Source: Elusimicrobiota bacterium (GTDB lineage Bacteria; Elusimicrobiota; Elusimicrobia; UBA1565; UBA9628). Taken from it: DNA of 64,000 nt. A program made the position numbers and the translations under genes. Location: positions 268,302 through 332,301 of the forward strand of contig JACRDN010000019.1 in NCBI GenBank assembly GCA_016218575.1. Direction: 5' to 3'. Of the stretch, positions 8,539 through 17,633 are shown piece after piece. Every line of letters starts with the position of its first letter. The stretch's first letter is position 1. A model generated the notes under the pieces. It ran no database searches. It was not told the DNA's origin and saw only the letters and a program-made list of their open reading frames with translations.

Positions 8539-9138
8539 GTGTCGAGTAGAAATTGGGCCGGAATAGTCCTGATCGCGGCGGGAGTCTTGGCGTATTTGGG
8601 GGGAAGAGTTCTTCTTGACCAGGGGCGGCAAAAGGAGCGGGCTCCGGCTTACGCCCTTCCTGAATTCGAGCTCACGGCAGTCACTGCCGCCTCGGAGGGG
8701 CCGCTTTCCAAGGCGAGCCTCCTCGGCAAACCCTGGATCGCGGATTTTATATTCACGTCCTGCGCCGGACCTTGCCCGGCCTTGAGCCTGTGCATGGCGG
8801 CCTTGCAGCGCGAGCTTCCCGCCTCGGTGGGGTTGGTGAGCTTTACCGTGGACCCGGATTACGACAATCCGGAGCGGCTCAAGGCCTATGCGGCCCGTTT
8901 CGGGGCCAAGCCCGGGCGCTGGTTCTTCGCGACCGGCCCTAAGGCGCGGCTTTACTCCTTGCTCACGAATGGCTTCAAGCTCCCGGTGGCTGAAAATCCG
9001 GGGGCTCCTGCCGGACAGCGCGTCATCCACAGCACGAAGTTCACCCTGGTGGACTCACGGGGGTTCGTGGTCGGCTATTACGACTCCGACGATGTCGGCG
9101 ACCTGCGCAGGCTTAAGCGGGACGCTCTGAGCCTCTAA
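8539..9138 (+). CDS. SCO1/SenC-family copper chaperone-like protein
   Basis: 199 residues with an N-terminal membrane anchor (about residues 7-24) and a thioredoxin-like domain outside the membrane. The copper/redox motif FTSCAGPCP (CxxxCP) and the third ligand in VIHSTKF are present, as is SFTVDPDYDNPE. The family delivers copper to the CuA site of cytochrome oxidase or acts as a thiol reductase; no oxidase genes are nearby, so its partner is not shown. GTG start at 8539; the ATG at 8531 is in another frame that stops at once. Confidence 0.88.
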   Translation: MSSRNWAGIVLIAAGVLAYLGGRVLLDQGRQKERAPAYALPEFELTAVTAASEGPLSKASLLGKPWIADFIFTSCAGPCPALSLCMAALQRELPASVGLVSFTVDPDYDNPERLKAYAARFGAKPGRWFFATGPKARLYSLLTNGFKLPVAENPGAPAGQRVIHSTKFTLVDSRGFVVGYYDSDDVGDLRRLKRDALSL

Positions 9139-9467
9139 GGCCCTGTCAAGTAATAATATGATCAATTTGGCCGAGCGATTTTGGAGCGAGACAAGGAGCA
9201 AGGAGCGAGCATACCCGCAGCGGTATGTGAGCAACGAGCGACGCAGTCGCAGCCCAAAAGCGCTTGGCCCCTTCGGGGCAGCCCGAGCTTGGCCGATTTC
9301 TTCGTTGCTCCCGTCCGGAAAGGATGTACTTCCTCCCGGACGGGACCTGGCGCGCATATCGCGCCAGGTCCTCGGTCACAGAGCTACCGCTATGCTCCCT
9401 CGTCGCGCCTCGAACTCGTCTCAAGCTCGGGCTGCCAAATTGATCATATTATTACTTGACAGGGCCT
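9138..9467. mobile_element. MITE-like non-coding element with 33-bp perfect inverted ends
   Basis: The left end (9138-9170) begins AGGCCCTGTCAAGTAATAAT and the right end (9435-9467) is its exact reverse complement over 33 bp. The 264 bp between encode nothing convincing but contain strong hairpins: CCCGTCCGG/CCGGACGGG (9310-9318 with 9336-9344) and GACCTGGCGCG/CGCGCCAGGTC (9344-9354 with 9360-9370). It sits exactly between two convergent genes and its ends touch both stop codons. No clear target duplication. It needs a transposase in trans. Confidence 0.75.
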
Positions 9468-10986
9468 AATGCCCCAGTTGGTCTAGGGTGCGCTTGTAAA
9501 CTCGATAGAGGTCCGAGTATTTGCGCTCTCCGGGGAGCATCTGGTCCAAAGTCTGCCACCAGAAGACCCCGCAGAGGGAACGCGGGAAGGCGCAGGAGGC
9601 CGCGGAGTAGAGGTTGACGAGGTCCTTGCGCGCGCCCTCCACGTCCTGGGGGTCGAGCCACCACCAGCCCTTGAGTTCGGAACCCTCGACGTAGCCGAGG
9701 CTGGAGACCATGAGCTTCTTGTCCGGGAGGAAAAGCCGCGTGCGCTCGAAAATCCTCTCGAGGCTCAAGCCCACGGGATTCTCATCGGGCTGGAGGCTGA
9801 GCCCCACCACGTCCAAGTTCTGCCCGAAACCCTCTGGCACGAAGCGGGAGAGCCAGCCGAATAGGGAATGGGCCTCGTCTGGCGAGGCCGCCTCCTGCCA
9901 GTAGAGCGTGGCCACGGTCTCCAGGCTCGCCTCGACGGCCTTGACCTGGGCCGCGGCCTCGGAATAGATCCTGAAGGCCTGCTCGGGGGGCAGCGGGGCG
10001 GCCCGGCCCCCCAGCCAATGCCCGTTGATCTCGCTTCCCACTTCCCAGCTGTGGATGAGCCCGCGGTAGTGGAGAACCAGATTCTTGGCGCGCTCGGCGT
10101 AGATCGCGGGGGTGAGCGCTGCGGGCCACTGGGACGTGTCCAGGACGCAGCCCATGACGCGGATGTTCTTGTCGCGCAGGGCCTTGACCACGGCGTCGTA
10201 CTCGTTGAAGGAGCCCGGCTGGGCGTAGGTGAAGTCCCGGGGGTTGCTGCGAAAGACGACCCTCACCCAGTTGGCTCCCGAGCGCTGGATCATGTCTATG
10301 ATCCAGTCGTAGTCGCTCATGCGCTGGAGGACTGCCTCGTGCAAGGTCAGGCCGAAGCGCAGCCCCGGCCCTCGTTTGGGGTCCTGCGCGATTTGGACTC
10401 CGTGCTCGAAAAGCATGGTCTGCCAGGAGCGCGCGGTCTGGCTCAAGGCGCGGTTAAAGAGCGCTGCGCGCTTGGCGGGGCTCGCTTGGGCCTGGGCCCT
10501 CTCGAGCAGGGACTGCGCTGCGGCGAGGGTCTTCTCGGCCTTTCGGCTCGGACGGTAGGCCGGCTCCATTTCCCGTGAGTGCTTGGTCCAAGCCTCCTTG
10601 AGGGCGCGATACTGGGAGAGGGCGATCTCCTCGTTGAGCTGGAGGGTCTCCCCTTCGGAGTAGCCGGGACCGCCCTTATCGAGCCAGACGGCCGAGAAGC
10701 CGTCCTCGGCCACGGGCCAGACCATGCTCAGGCTCACCCGGGAAAGCCCCTCCCAGCCCAGGACGAGCGAGGCCCCCTCCTGCTTGAGGGTCGGTTTCTG
10801 GGCCGTTAGGCCGTCGGGGGAGGAGACGAGGATGGCAGGAGGCGCCTTGGTCTTGTCGGCGCGGCCGATGAAGCCGAGGAAGGCCTGCAAATCCATGACG
10901 CGGCCTTGGGCGTCGAAAGCCGTGAATTTGATCTCGTTGGCTTGTAGTGCCAAGCATGATAGGGTGAGAATCTTTAACCAAAGCAT
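9466..10986 (-). CDS. Secreted glycoside-hydrolase-like protein (TIM-barrel, clan GH-A style)
   Basis: 506 residues from the ATG at 10986, giving a signal peptide (MLWLKILTLSCLALQA). The longer frame to 11058 overlaps the next gene. An alpha-helical middle (about residues 130-210) precedes a barrel-like region: YDWIIDMIQRSGANWVRVVF, VKALRDKNIRVMGCVLD, and HSWEVGSEINGHW, which resembles the W-x-x-x-N-E-x-N acid/base strand of clan A glycosidases with Ser in place of Asn. A later nucleophile candidate is less clear (LMVSSLGYVEGSELKGWWWLDP). Substrate unknown. Stop codon lies in the MITE end. Confidence 0.72.
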   Translation of the reverse strand: MLWLKILTLSCLALQANEIKFTAFDAQGRVMDLQAFLGFIGRADKTKAPPAILVSSPDGLTAQKPTLKQEGASLVLGWEGLSRVSLSMVWPVAEDGFSAVWLDKGGPGYSEGETLQLNEEIALSQYRALKEAWTKHSREMEPAYRPSRKAEKTLAAAQSLLERAQAQASPAKRAALFNRALSQTARSWQTMLFEHGVQIAQDPKRGPGLRFGLTLHEAVLQRMSDYDWIIDMIQRSGANWVRVVFRSNPRDFTYAQPGSFNEYDAVVKALRDKNIRVMGCVLDTSQWPAALTPAIYAERAKNLVLHYRGLIHSWEVGSEINGHWLGGRAAPLPPEQAFRIYSEAAAQVKAVEASLETVATLYWQEAASPDEAHSLFGWLSRFVPEGFGQNLDVVGLSLQPDENPVGLSLERIFERTRLFLPDKKLMVSSLGYVEGSELKGWWWLDPQDVEGARKDLVNLYSAASCAFPRSLCGVFWWQTLDQMLPGERKYSDLYRVYKRTLDQLGH

Positions 10987-10987
10987 T

Positions 10988-11611
10988 TCAGCGGAATTGA
11001 TTCTGCTTGCGCCAGCGGCGCCAGGCGAGCTTTGCGCCGCGCCAATGGTCGGCCCCAAAGAAGAGGAAGTAATTGGCCAGGCCTCCGGCCAGGGCGACGC
11101 GCACGGATGAGTCGGCGAAGAGGAGATCCCAGCCGGTCAGGGCCCAGATGACGGCCGCCACCCATTTCATCCTCACCGGGATGGCGAAGAAGATGAGGAC
11201 CTGAAATTCGGGGTTGAGCCGGGCGAAGGCCAAGAAGAGGCTCGTGTGGAAGTAATGGTCCGAGATTTCCTGACTGATGGCCAAGGCCGCCGCGGTGATG
11301 CCGGCAAGTCCGGCCAGGCAAAAGAGCGTGAACTTGAAGTCCCCCCAGGCCGCCTCCAGCATGCGGGTGTAGCCGTAATAGAGCATGAGCCACAGGAAGG
11401 TCCAGAATGGTGTCGAGGCCGGCGGGATCAGGGCGAAGGTGAATACCCGCCACCATTGCCCCGAGCGCAGGAGTCCCGGATCGAGCGCCAACTGGGCGGG
11501 AAACTCCGGCTTGAGCAAGGCGAGGAGCGCGACCACGGCGCTCATGCCGGCCAGGAAGGCCGGCAGGCCCGGGACGGCGATAAACCCGAGCCGGCGTTCG
11601 AGACGGTCCAT
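10988..11611 (-). CDS. Rhomboid-fold membrane protein, apparently without protease residues
   Basis: 207 residues, five or six membrane spans. RSGQWWRVFTFALIPP and LNPEFQVLIFFAIPVRMKW match the rhomboid/Derlin-like pattern (GxxWR in loop 1). The GxSG serine motif and the catalytic His are not visible, so it is likely a pseudoprotease or Derlin-like protein. Starts at ATG 11611; the frame further upstream is antisense to murB. One base separates it from the glycosidase-like gene, so they are co-transcribed. Confidence 0.72.
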   Translation of the reverse strand: MDRLERRLGFIAVPGLPAFLAGMSAVVALLALLKPEFPAQLALDPGLLRSGQWWRVFTFALIPPASTPFWTFLWLMLYYGYTRMLEAAWGDFKFTLFCLAGLAGITAAALAISQEISDHYFHTSLFLAFARLNPEFQVLIFFAIPVRMKWVAAVIWALTGWDLLFADSSVRVALAGGLANYFLFFGADHWRGAKLAWRRWRKQNQFR

Positions 11612-11647
11612 TGGGGCCCATGATACTATTTTTGATATAGTTGCCGC

Positions 11648-12559
11648 ATGACCGAGCTCAGCGACGCGTGCCGCGCGGAGCTCGAGAAAATTCTTCCGCA
11701 AGCCCGCTTCGATGAGTCCCTGGGCCCGCACACCACCTTCCGAGTCGGAGGCCCGGCCGACTGCTACGCGGAGGTCATGAGTCGTCGGGAGCTCTCCGGC
11801 CTCCTTGAGATCTGCCGCCGGCGCGCCCTGCCCTTCATGCTTTTGGGCTGGGGTTCCAATGTCCTGGTCAAGGACAAGGGCGTGCGCGGCGTTGTGGCGA
11901 GGCTGCGCGGAGACTTCGAGCGGATCGAGTTCCTGGAGGGCCGCAGGGTTCTCTCCGGGGCCGGGGTGCGGGTGCCTCAACTCGTGAGCCTCTGCGCCGA
12001 GAGGGGGCTTTCCGGGCCGGAGCCTCTGGTGGGCGTGCCGGGCACCGTGGGGGGGGCGCTTGTCATGAACGCCGGAACCCGAGATGGAGAGATCGCCCGG
12101 CTCGTCGCGCAGATCGAGACGATCGATCCGGGCACATTGGAGTTCCGTTGGGCTCCGGCCTCCGAATTCTCCTTCTCTTATCGCCGGACGAGCCTCGAGG
12201 GCCGCGTGGTGCTCGGGTGCCTGCTTCAATTGAAAGCCGGGGACAAAGGTGATATAATCAGGCGCATTCAACGGCACCAACAAAAACGCCTCCAAACCCA
12301 GCCCATCCATACCTATAACGTGGGATCAACCTTCAAGAATCCTCCCGGGCGCTATGTCGCGGAGCTCATCGAGAGGGCCGGGCTCAAGGGGAAGGCGTTC
12401 GGCGGCGCGCGCATATCCCCGATGCACGCCAATTTCATAGAAAATTTTTCCCATGCCACCGCCTCTGACATCCTGGAGCTGGTGCGCCTGGCGGGCGAGA
12501 AGGTGAAGTCCGAAACTGGGATCGACTTGGAGCTGGAAATGAAGGTGGTTGGTGAGTAA
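11648..12559 (+). CDS. murB: UDP-N-acetylenolpyruvoylglucosamine reductase
   Basis: 303 residues. FAD/NADPH enzyme making UDP-N-acetylmuramate, the first committed peptidoglycan precursor. Motifs: HTTFRVGGPADCYAEV, LLGWGSNVLVKDKGVRGVV, EPLVGVPGTVGGALVMNAGT (FAD-binding), SYRRTSL, and GSTFKNPPGRYVAELIE with the catalytic Ser in the GSTFKNP motif. C-terminal HANFIENFSHATASDILELV is typical. First gene of the plus-strand division block; its end overlaps ftsQ by 8 nt. Confidence 0.96.
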   Translation: MTELSDACRAELEKILPQARFDESLGPHTTFRVGGPADCYAEVMSRRELSGLLEICRRRALPFMLLGWGSNVLVKDKGVRGVVARLRGDFERIEFLEGRRVLSGAGVRVPQLVSLCAERGLSGPEPLVGVPGTVGGALVMNAGTRDGEIARLVAQIETIDPGTLEFRWAPASEFSFSYRRTSLEGRVVLGCLLQLKAGDKGDIIRRIQRHQQKRLQTQPIHTYNVGSTFKNPPGRYVAELIERAGLKGKAFGGARISPMHANFIENFSHATASDILELVRLAGEKVKSETGIDLELEMKVVGE

Positions 12560-13379
12560 GACTCGCAGGACCCGCGCGGGCCGCAAGCGCCACCATGTGG
12601 TCATGAGGCCCAAGGTGCGCCGCGGCCGCCTGCGTCAGGCCGCGATGCTCTCCCTGATCCTGGTGCTGGGGGCCACGGCGGCCTTGACCTTGCGCCACAT
12701 CAACCGGACCATGCTCCTCCCGCGGCTCGCTTATAAAGGAACGCCCCGAGCGGCCCAGCCGCGCGCATTCTTCCGAGGAGACAAGATATCCGTGGAGCTC
12801 TCCGGCATGCCGGAGAGCCTCGGCGCCGCCGTGCTCGCCTACTGGAACTCCCAGGCCCAAGCTTCTCTCGCCGAAAGGACGAAGGCCGTCAAGTCGCGAT
12901 TTCCCTGTCTCAAGGAGCCGCGGGTGCGGCGCCAATGGCTGAGAAGAAGCGCCCAGGTTCGCCTGGAGGCGCGCGCCTGCGCGGCGCGGATCGCGGGCGG
13001 GGTTCGGTATCTGAGCGACGCGGGCGAGGTTTTCGAGGCTTGCCCGGGGTTGGCGCCCGAGGGTTTGGTCGAGCTTGAGCCGGGCCGGGCCGATGACAAG
13101 TCCCTGCGGGAGCTCGCGCGGGCGCTTGCGGCCGCGGTCAAGCCAGGGGTGCTGGCCTCGCCTCTCGCGCGGGCGCGCTGGATCTCCCCATCGGACGGCT
13201 GGGAGGCGGAGCTCGCCGACGGGACCACGGTGCGATGGGGCGATTTGGCCTGGACTTCCGACAAGCTCATGAGGCTGCGCCAGGTCATCGCCGACGCGCG
13301 GCTCGACCATCCCGGGCGCTTGGCGGTGGATCTTAGATATTTCGAGGACGGAAAAATTCTCGTAAAACCTGTAAAATAG
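12552..13379 (+). CDS. ftsQ: Cell-division protein FtsQ/DivIB-like
   Basis: 275 residues: very basic cytoplasmic N-terminus (SKTRRTRAGRKR), one span at about residues 31-50, then a periplasmic part of about 220 residues. Sequence similarity to FtsQ is weak by eye; a short POTRA-like section and the repeated LARARWISPSDGWEAELADGTTVRWGDL match the family's C-terminal beta domain. The call leans on its place between murB and ftsA. GTG start at 12552 with AAGG 6 nt upstream. Confidence 0.8.
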   Translation: MSKTRRTRAGRKRHHVVMRPKVRRGRLRQAAMLSLILVLGATAALTLRHINRTMLLPRLAYKGTPRAAQPRAFFRGDKISVELSGMPESLGAAVLAYWNSQAQASLAERTKAVKSRFPCLKEPRVRRQWLRRSAQVRLEARACAARIAGGVRYLSDAGEVFEACPGLAPEGLVELEPGRADDKSLRELARALAAAVKPGVLASPLARARWISPSDGWEAELADGTTVRWGDLAWTSDKLMRLRQVIADARLDHPGRLAVDLRYFEDGKILVKPVK

Positions 13380-13394
13380 ATTCGTCAAAAAACC

Positions 13395-14636
13395 ATGGCA
13401 AAACAGGATGTGATCGCGGGAGTGGACATGGGCAGCGGCCGGGTGACTTGCCTGATCGCCGCCGCGGACGCCGATAGCCAGCGCCTCCGGATAGCGGGAG
13501 GCGCTAGCGTTGCCTGCCGGGGCATCAAGGGCGGGGTGGTCATCAACATCCACGAAACGGCGCGCGCCGTGGCCCAGGTGGTGGAGGAGGCGGAGGCCAT
13601 GGCCAAGGCCGTGGTGTCGAGTCTTTATCTCGGCGTGCGCGGAGGGCATCTACAATCCTTCAACAACCGAGGCGCCTTCAACATCGCCAGGACGGACAAG
13701 GAGATCACCGCCGAGGACGTGGGCAGCGTGGTCGACAACGCCAAGGCCATTCCGCTTTCCTCCGACCGGGAGATCCTCCACGTCATTCCCCAGGGCTTCA
13801 GCCTCGACCGTCAGCGCGGGGTGCCGCATCCGGTGGGCATGGAAGGCTCGCTCCTCGAGGTCGAGGTCCACATCGTCACGGCCTCGAGCGCTCACTTGAA
13901 CAATCTTTTCAAGACCGTAGCCGAGGCCGGCTTCGAGGTGGTCGAGCCCGTCTATGGGCTCCTGGCCGCCGGGGAGATGCTGGTGACCCCGGAGGAGAAG
14001 GACTTGGGCTGCCTGCTCATCGACCTGGGCGGCCAGTCGATCTCTTTGGGGGTCTACTCCGAGGGAAGCATCCGCTACTCCAAGGAGCTCTCGATAGGCT
14101 CTGACTTCATCACCCGCGACCTCGCGATGGGCCTGCGCACTTCCCTGGTGACCGCCGAGAAGATCAAGGTGGAGCACGGAGTGGCGCACCCGTCTCTGCT
14201 CAATGGAGACGATGAGATCAATTTTAACGGAGTGGACGGGCGGACCGCCAACCGCGTGAAGACCTCGACCATGATGGGCATCATCCTGCCCCGCGTCGAG
14301 GAGATATTCTCGCTCATCGGGGAGGAGCTGCAGAACTCCTCCTACGCGGACCTCGTGGTTCCAGGGGGCGTGGTCCTGACCGGGGGAGGGTCCCTTTTGC
14401 GCGGGACCGCGGCCGCGGCCGAGCAGATCCTGGGGATGTCGGTGCGCGTGGGCGTGCCCCACCCCGATCTTTTCATCGCCGACGACGAGTGGTTGAAGCC
14501 CAGCTACGCCACGGCCCTGGGGCTTCTGTATTTTTCCAAGCAGCTGCGCTGGGGCTCCGGCTCTGGCCGGGTGTTCGGGCGCAAGAAGGCCATGTGGCTC
14601 AGGCGCGTGACCTCTCTCTTCGAGGACCTGTTTTAG
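13395..14636 (+). CDS. ftsA: Cell-division protein FtsA (actin-like)
   Basis: 413 residues. Binds ATP and tethers FtsZ to the membrane. Phosphate-1 loop region VIAGVDMGSGRVTCLIAA, the 1C domain after it, second phosphate region CLLIDLGGQSISLGVY, adenosine motif VVLTGGGSLLRG, and a C-terminal amphipathic helix (MWLRRVTSLFEDLF) of the membrane-targeting type. The stop TAG is followed at once by the ftsZ ATG. Confidence 0.95.
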   Translation: MAKQDVIAGVDMGSGRVTCLIAAADADSQRLRIAGGASVACRGIKGGVVINIHETARAVAQVVEEAEAMAKAVVSSLYLGVRGGHLQSFNNRGAFNIARTDKEITAEDVGSVVDNAKAIPLSSDREILHVIPQGFSLDRQRGVPHPVGMEGSLLEVEVHIVTASSAHLNNLFKTVAEAGFEVVEPVYGLLAAGEMLVTPEEKDLGCLLIDLGGQSISLGVYSEGSIRYSKELSIGSDFITRDLAMGLRTSLVTAEKIKVEHGVAHPSLLNGDDEINFNGVDGRTANRVKTSTMMGIILPRVEEIFSLIGEELQNSSYADLVVPGGVVLTGGGSLLRGTAAAAEQILGMSVRVGVPHPDLFIADDEWLKPSYATALGLLYFSKQLRWGSGSGRVFGRKKAMWLRRVTSLFEDLF

Positions 14637-15764
14637 ATGCGCATACAAGTCAGCGAGGACCTCAAGGAATCGCGGGCCGTCATTAAGGCGATCGGCGTGG
14701 GCGGGGCCGGCGGCAACGCCATCAATCGCATGGCCGAGATCGGAATCCAGGGGGTCGAGCTCATCGCCGCCAATTCCGACGCGCAGGATTTGAGGAGGAG
14801 CGCTGCCGAGGTCCGCGTCCAGGTGGGAGAGACCTTGACCCGCGGCCTCGGGGTCGGCGGGGACGCGGCCAAGGGGCGCCTGGCCATGATGGAGTCCGAG
14901 GAGCAGATCCGCGAGGTTCTCTCCGGCACCGACCTTGTCTTTATCACCGCGGGCATGGGGGGCGGCACCGGCACCGGGGGAGCCCCCGTGGTGTCCAGAT
15001 GGGCCAAGGAAATGGGAGCGCTCACCATCGGGGTTGTGACCCGGCCCTTTGAATTCGAGAAGCTCCAGCGCGCCACCATCGCCGAGCAGGGTATCCAGGA
15101 GATGCGCCAAAACGTGGATACTTTGCTCGTGATCCCGAACCAGCGCCTTCTCGACATCGTGGACCCCGACACTCCCGACGACATGGCCTTCCGCTTGGCC
15201 GACGACGTCCTGCGCAAGTCCATACAGTCCATCTCGGACGTCATCATCACTCCCGGCCAGATCAACATGGACTTGAACGACATCCGTGCCGTCATGCAGA
15301 ACGCCGGGGAGGCCTTGATCGGCATGGGAGAGGCTTCCGGGGCCGGCCGCGCCATCAAGGCGGCCAAGGCCGCGATCCATTCGCCCCTGCTCGAGAACGT
15401 GGTCATGGACGGGGCCAAGGGCCTCATCGTGAACATCACGGCCAAGAAATCCACCCTCAAGCTCTCCGAGACCGAGGAGGCCATGGGACTCATCGCCGGG
15501 GCCGCCAGTCAGGACGCCAAGATCAAGGTCGGCAAGGCTTGGGACGAGTCGCTGGAGGAGTCCATCCGCATCACGGTGATCGCCACGGGATTTCCCGCGC
15601 GCCGCGGCAACCGCAATCTGATCCGCGCGGGCTATAAGCGCTTTTCGGGCGGAGGCCAGGGACAGGGGGAGCCGTCCGACGCATCCATGCTGGGTGCGCC
15701 GAGCGCCCCCGAGCTTTGGAACAAGCCGGCCTTCCTGCGCCTTAAAGTGAGGAAACTAAAATGA
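14637..15764 (+). CDS. ftsZ: Cell-division GTPase FtsZ
   Basis: 375 residues; forms the Z-ring. GVGGAGGNAINRM at the start, the tubulin signature GMGGGTGTGGAPVVSRWAKE, NVDTLLVIPNQRL, and IIVNITAKKSTLKLSETEEAM. The linker is short and the C-terminal peptide is KPAFLRLKVRKLK, close to the conserved PAFLR peptide that binds FtsA. It overlaps pilT by 4 nt (ATGA), which is an unusual partner for ftsZ. Confidence 0.97.
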   Translation: MRIQVSEDLKESRAVIKAIGVGGAGGNAINRMAEIGIQGVELIAANSDAQDLRRSAAEVRVQVGETLTRGLGVGGDAAKGRLAMMESEEQIREVLSGTDLVFITAGMGGGTGTGGAPVVSRWAKEMGALTIGVVTRPFEFEKLQRATIAEQGIQEMRQNVDTLLVIPNQRLLDIVDPDTPDDMAFRLADDVLRKSIQSISDVIITPGQINMDLNDIRAVMQNAGEALIGMGEASGAGRAIKAAKAAIHSPLLENVVMDGAKGLIVNITAKKSTLKLSETEEAMGLIAGAASQDAKIKVGKAWDESLEESIRITVIATGFPARRGNRNLIRAGYKRFSGGGQGQGEPSDASMLGAPSAPELWNKPAFLRLKVRKLK

Positions 15765-16840
15765 CCCTCCAGAGCCTGTTGAAGACGCTGGTCGACAAGC
15801 AGGGCAGCGACCTGCACGTGCGCGCCGGAGGCCCGGCCTACATGCGCTTGGATGGGGATCTGGCTCAGGTGGGCGCGGAGTCCGTCGGCGCTCAGGAGGC
15901 GGAGGCCATGCTCCTGGAGTTCGCCACGACCCGGGCCCGCAAGCAGTTCGAGAGCCGCGGGGAGTGCGATTTTTCCTTTCAACTGGGGGAGGAGGCGCGC
16001 TTTCGCGTCAACGCTTTTCGGCAGAGGTCTAAGCTGTCCCTGGCCGTGCGCCGCATCGCCATGACGATCCCGTCCATGCAGGACTTAAAGCTTCCAGCCG
16101 CAACCTTGCGCAAGATCGCCGACAACCAGAGGGGACTCATCTTGGTCACCGGCATCACCGGATCCGGGAAATCCTCCACTCTGGCGTCCATCCTCGACTA
16201 CATCAACGAGTCTCGCCACGACCATATTTTGACCATCGAGGACCCCATCGAGTTCGTGCACAAGGACAAGAAGGCCATCGTCACCCAGCGAGAGATCGGC
16301 GAGGATACGGCGACCTTCGCCGACGGACTGCGCATGGCCATGCGCCAGGACCCCGACGTGATCATGGTGGGCGAGATGCGCGATCTCGAGACGACGTCGG
16401 CCGCCCTCACCGCGGCCTTGACCGGGCACCTGGTTCTGGCCACCATGCACACGGTGGACTCGGTCCAAACCATCGCTCGTGTGATCGACCTTTATCCTCC
16501 CCACCAGCAGCCCCTGATGCGCATCCAGTTGGCGGAGAGCCTGCGGGCCGTGATCGGGCAGAGGCTGCTTTCCTGCGTCAAGGGCGGGCGCGTGCCGGCC
16601 ATCGAAATCCTGGTGGTCACGCCCCACGTGCGCAAACTCATCGAGGACAACAATTCCGTCGGGATCAATCAAGCCTGCGCCAAGGGGCAGTTCTACGGCA
16701 TGCAGACCTTCAACCAGTCCCTGGTCAAGCTCTTCAAGGAAGGCCTGGCCACCGAGGCCGACATCATGGAGGCGGCCTCGAGCCCCGACGACGTGAAGCT
16801 GGCGCTGAGAGGGATAGAGCAGGAAATAAAGCCAGGGTAA
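15761..16840 (+). CDS. pilT: Type IV pilus retraction ATPase PilT-like
   Basis: 359 residues. N-terminal PAS-like domain (GSDLHVRAGGPAYMRLDG), Walker A GITGSGKSSTLASI, Asp box EDPIEFVH, Walker B DPDVIMVGEMRDLET, His box TGHLVLATMHTVDS, and AESLRAVIGQRLL, the AIRNLIRE-region equivalent used for retraction. Hexameric motor at the inner membrane. Translationally coupled to ftsZ; no other pilus genes are in the window, so it works with a pilus encoded elsewhere. Confidence 0.93.
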   Translation: MTLQSLLKTLVDKQGSDLHVRAGGPAYMRLDGDLAQVGAESVGAQEAEAMLLEFATTRARKQFESRGECDFSFQLGEEARFRVNAFRQRSKLSLAVRRIAMTIPSMQDLKLPAATLRKIADNQRGLILVTGITGSGKSSTLASILDYINESRHDHILTIEDPIEFVHKDKKAIVTQREIGEDTATFADGLRMAMRQDPDVIMVGEMRDLETTSAALTAALTGHLVLATMHTVDSVQTIARVIDLYPPHQQPLMRIQLAESLRAVIGQRLLSCVKGGRVPAIEILVVTPHVRKLIEDNNSVGINQACAKGQFYGMQTFNQSLVKLFKEGLATEADIMEAASSPDDVKLALRGIEQEIKPG

Positions 16841-16869
16841 GACTTCTCTACTAAAACAGAAACATTAAA

Positions 16870-16892
16870 GCGCTCCCTCAGGCCGGGAGCGC
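16870..16892 (+). other. Leader hairpin before the deoxynucleoside kinase gene
   Basis: GCGCTCCC and GGGAGCGC form a perfect 8-bp stem with a 7-nt loop, followed by GGAGG 8 nt before the ATG at 16908. No T-run, so not a terminator; it may present the ribosome site or stabilise the downstream mRNA. Confidence 0.4.
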
Positions 16893-16907
16893 AGCGGAGG
16901 CCAACTT

Positions 16908-17633
16908 ATGTTCGCGGAAGGATACATCGGCATCGCCGGAGTGATTGGAGTCGGGAAGTCCACCTTGACCGTGGAGCTGGCGCGAGCCTTGAATTTCGAG
17001 CCAATCCTGGAGGAGGTGGACGGCAACCCCTACCTGGACTATTTCTACCGCGACATGAAGTCCTACGGCACGATGATGCAGGTCTGGCTCTTGAATCATC
17101 GCTTTCGCCAGCATCGGGAGTTCGTGACGCGCATAAGCCTCGGCAAGATACGCGGCGTGATCCAGGACCGCACGATCTGGGAGGACACGATTTTCGCGCG
17201 CATGCTCAACGCCCATCCGGACAAGATCATCTCGGACCTCGACTACAACACTTACCTCGACCTCTTCGACAATATGGTCCTTCGCGAACTGGTCTTTCCC
17301 CAGCTTCTCATCTATCTCGAGTGCGATCCGCAAACCGCCATGGAGAGGATACGCATGAGGGGCCGCTCCATGGAGAGAACCATCAATCTCGACTACCTGC
17401 GCGCTCTCCACGAGAACTACGAGCAGTTCATCGGAGAGATGGAGCAGGCCGGCGTGAGGGTTTTGAGGCTCAAGTGGCAGCCCTTCAAGCCCATAGCCGA
17501 GGTGGTGAGGCTGGTGCACGAGTATTCCCTCAAACCCTCGCATTTCACCAAGTGGGTCAGGCCCTTGCGCCGCATCCCAGGGGCTTCCAAGGCGCTTGCC
17601 CCGAAGCCGGAAGCCGTCCATGTGGGCCGATGA
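16908..17633 (+). CDS. Deoxynucleoside kinase family protein
   Basis: 241 residues. Phosphorylates deoxynucleosides for salvage. P-loop GVIGVGKSTLTVELA, EEVDGNPYLDYFY, QDRTIWEDTIFA (the DRS-type motif with Thr for Ser), LIYLECDPQTAMERIRMRGRSMER (LID Arg residues). This is the bacterial dGK/dAK-like group. The tail of about 30 residues after VRPLRR is not conserved and overlaps the next gene by 14 nt. Confidence 0.88.
   Translation: MFAEGYIGIAGVIGVGKSTLTVELARALNFEPILEEVDGNPYLDYFYRDMKSYGTMMQVWLLNHRFRQHREFVTRISLGKIRGVIQDRTIWEDTIFARMLNAHPDKIISDLDYNTYLDLFDNMVLRELVFPQLLIYLECDPQTAMERIRMRGRSMERTINLDYLRALHENYEQFIGEMEQAGVRVLRLKWQPFKPIAEVVRLVHEYSLKPSHFTKWVRPLRRIPGASKALAPKPEAVHVGR

Noticed and set aside
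10988..11611. Active rhomboid protease
   Set aside because: The serine GxSG motif and catalytic His are not seen.
13650..15380. 576-codon antisense frame opposite ftsA and ftsZ
   Set aside because: High-GC shadow frame; the plus strand encodes two unmistakable proteins.
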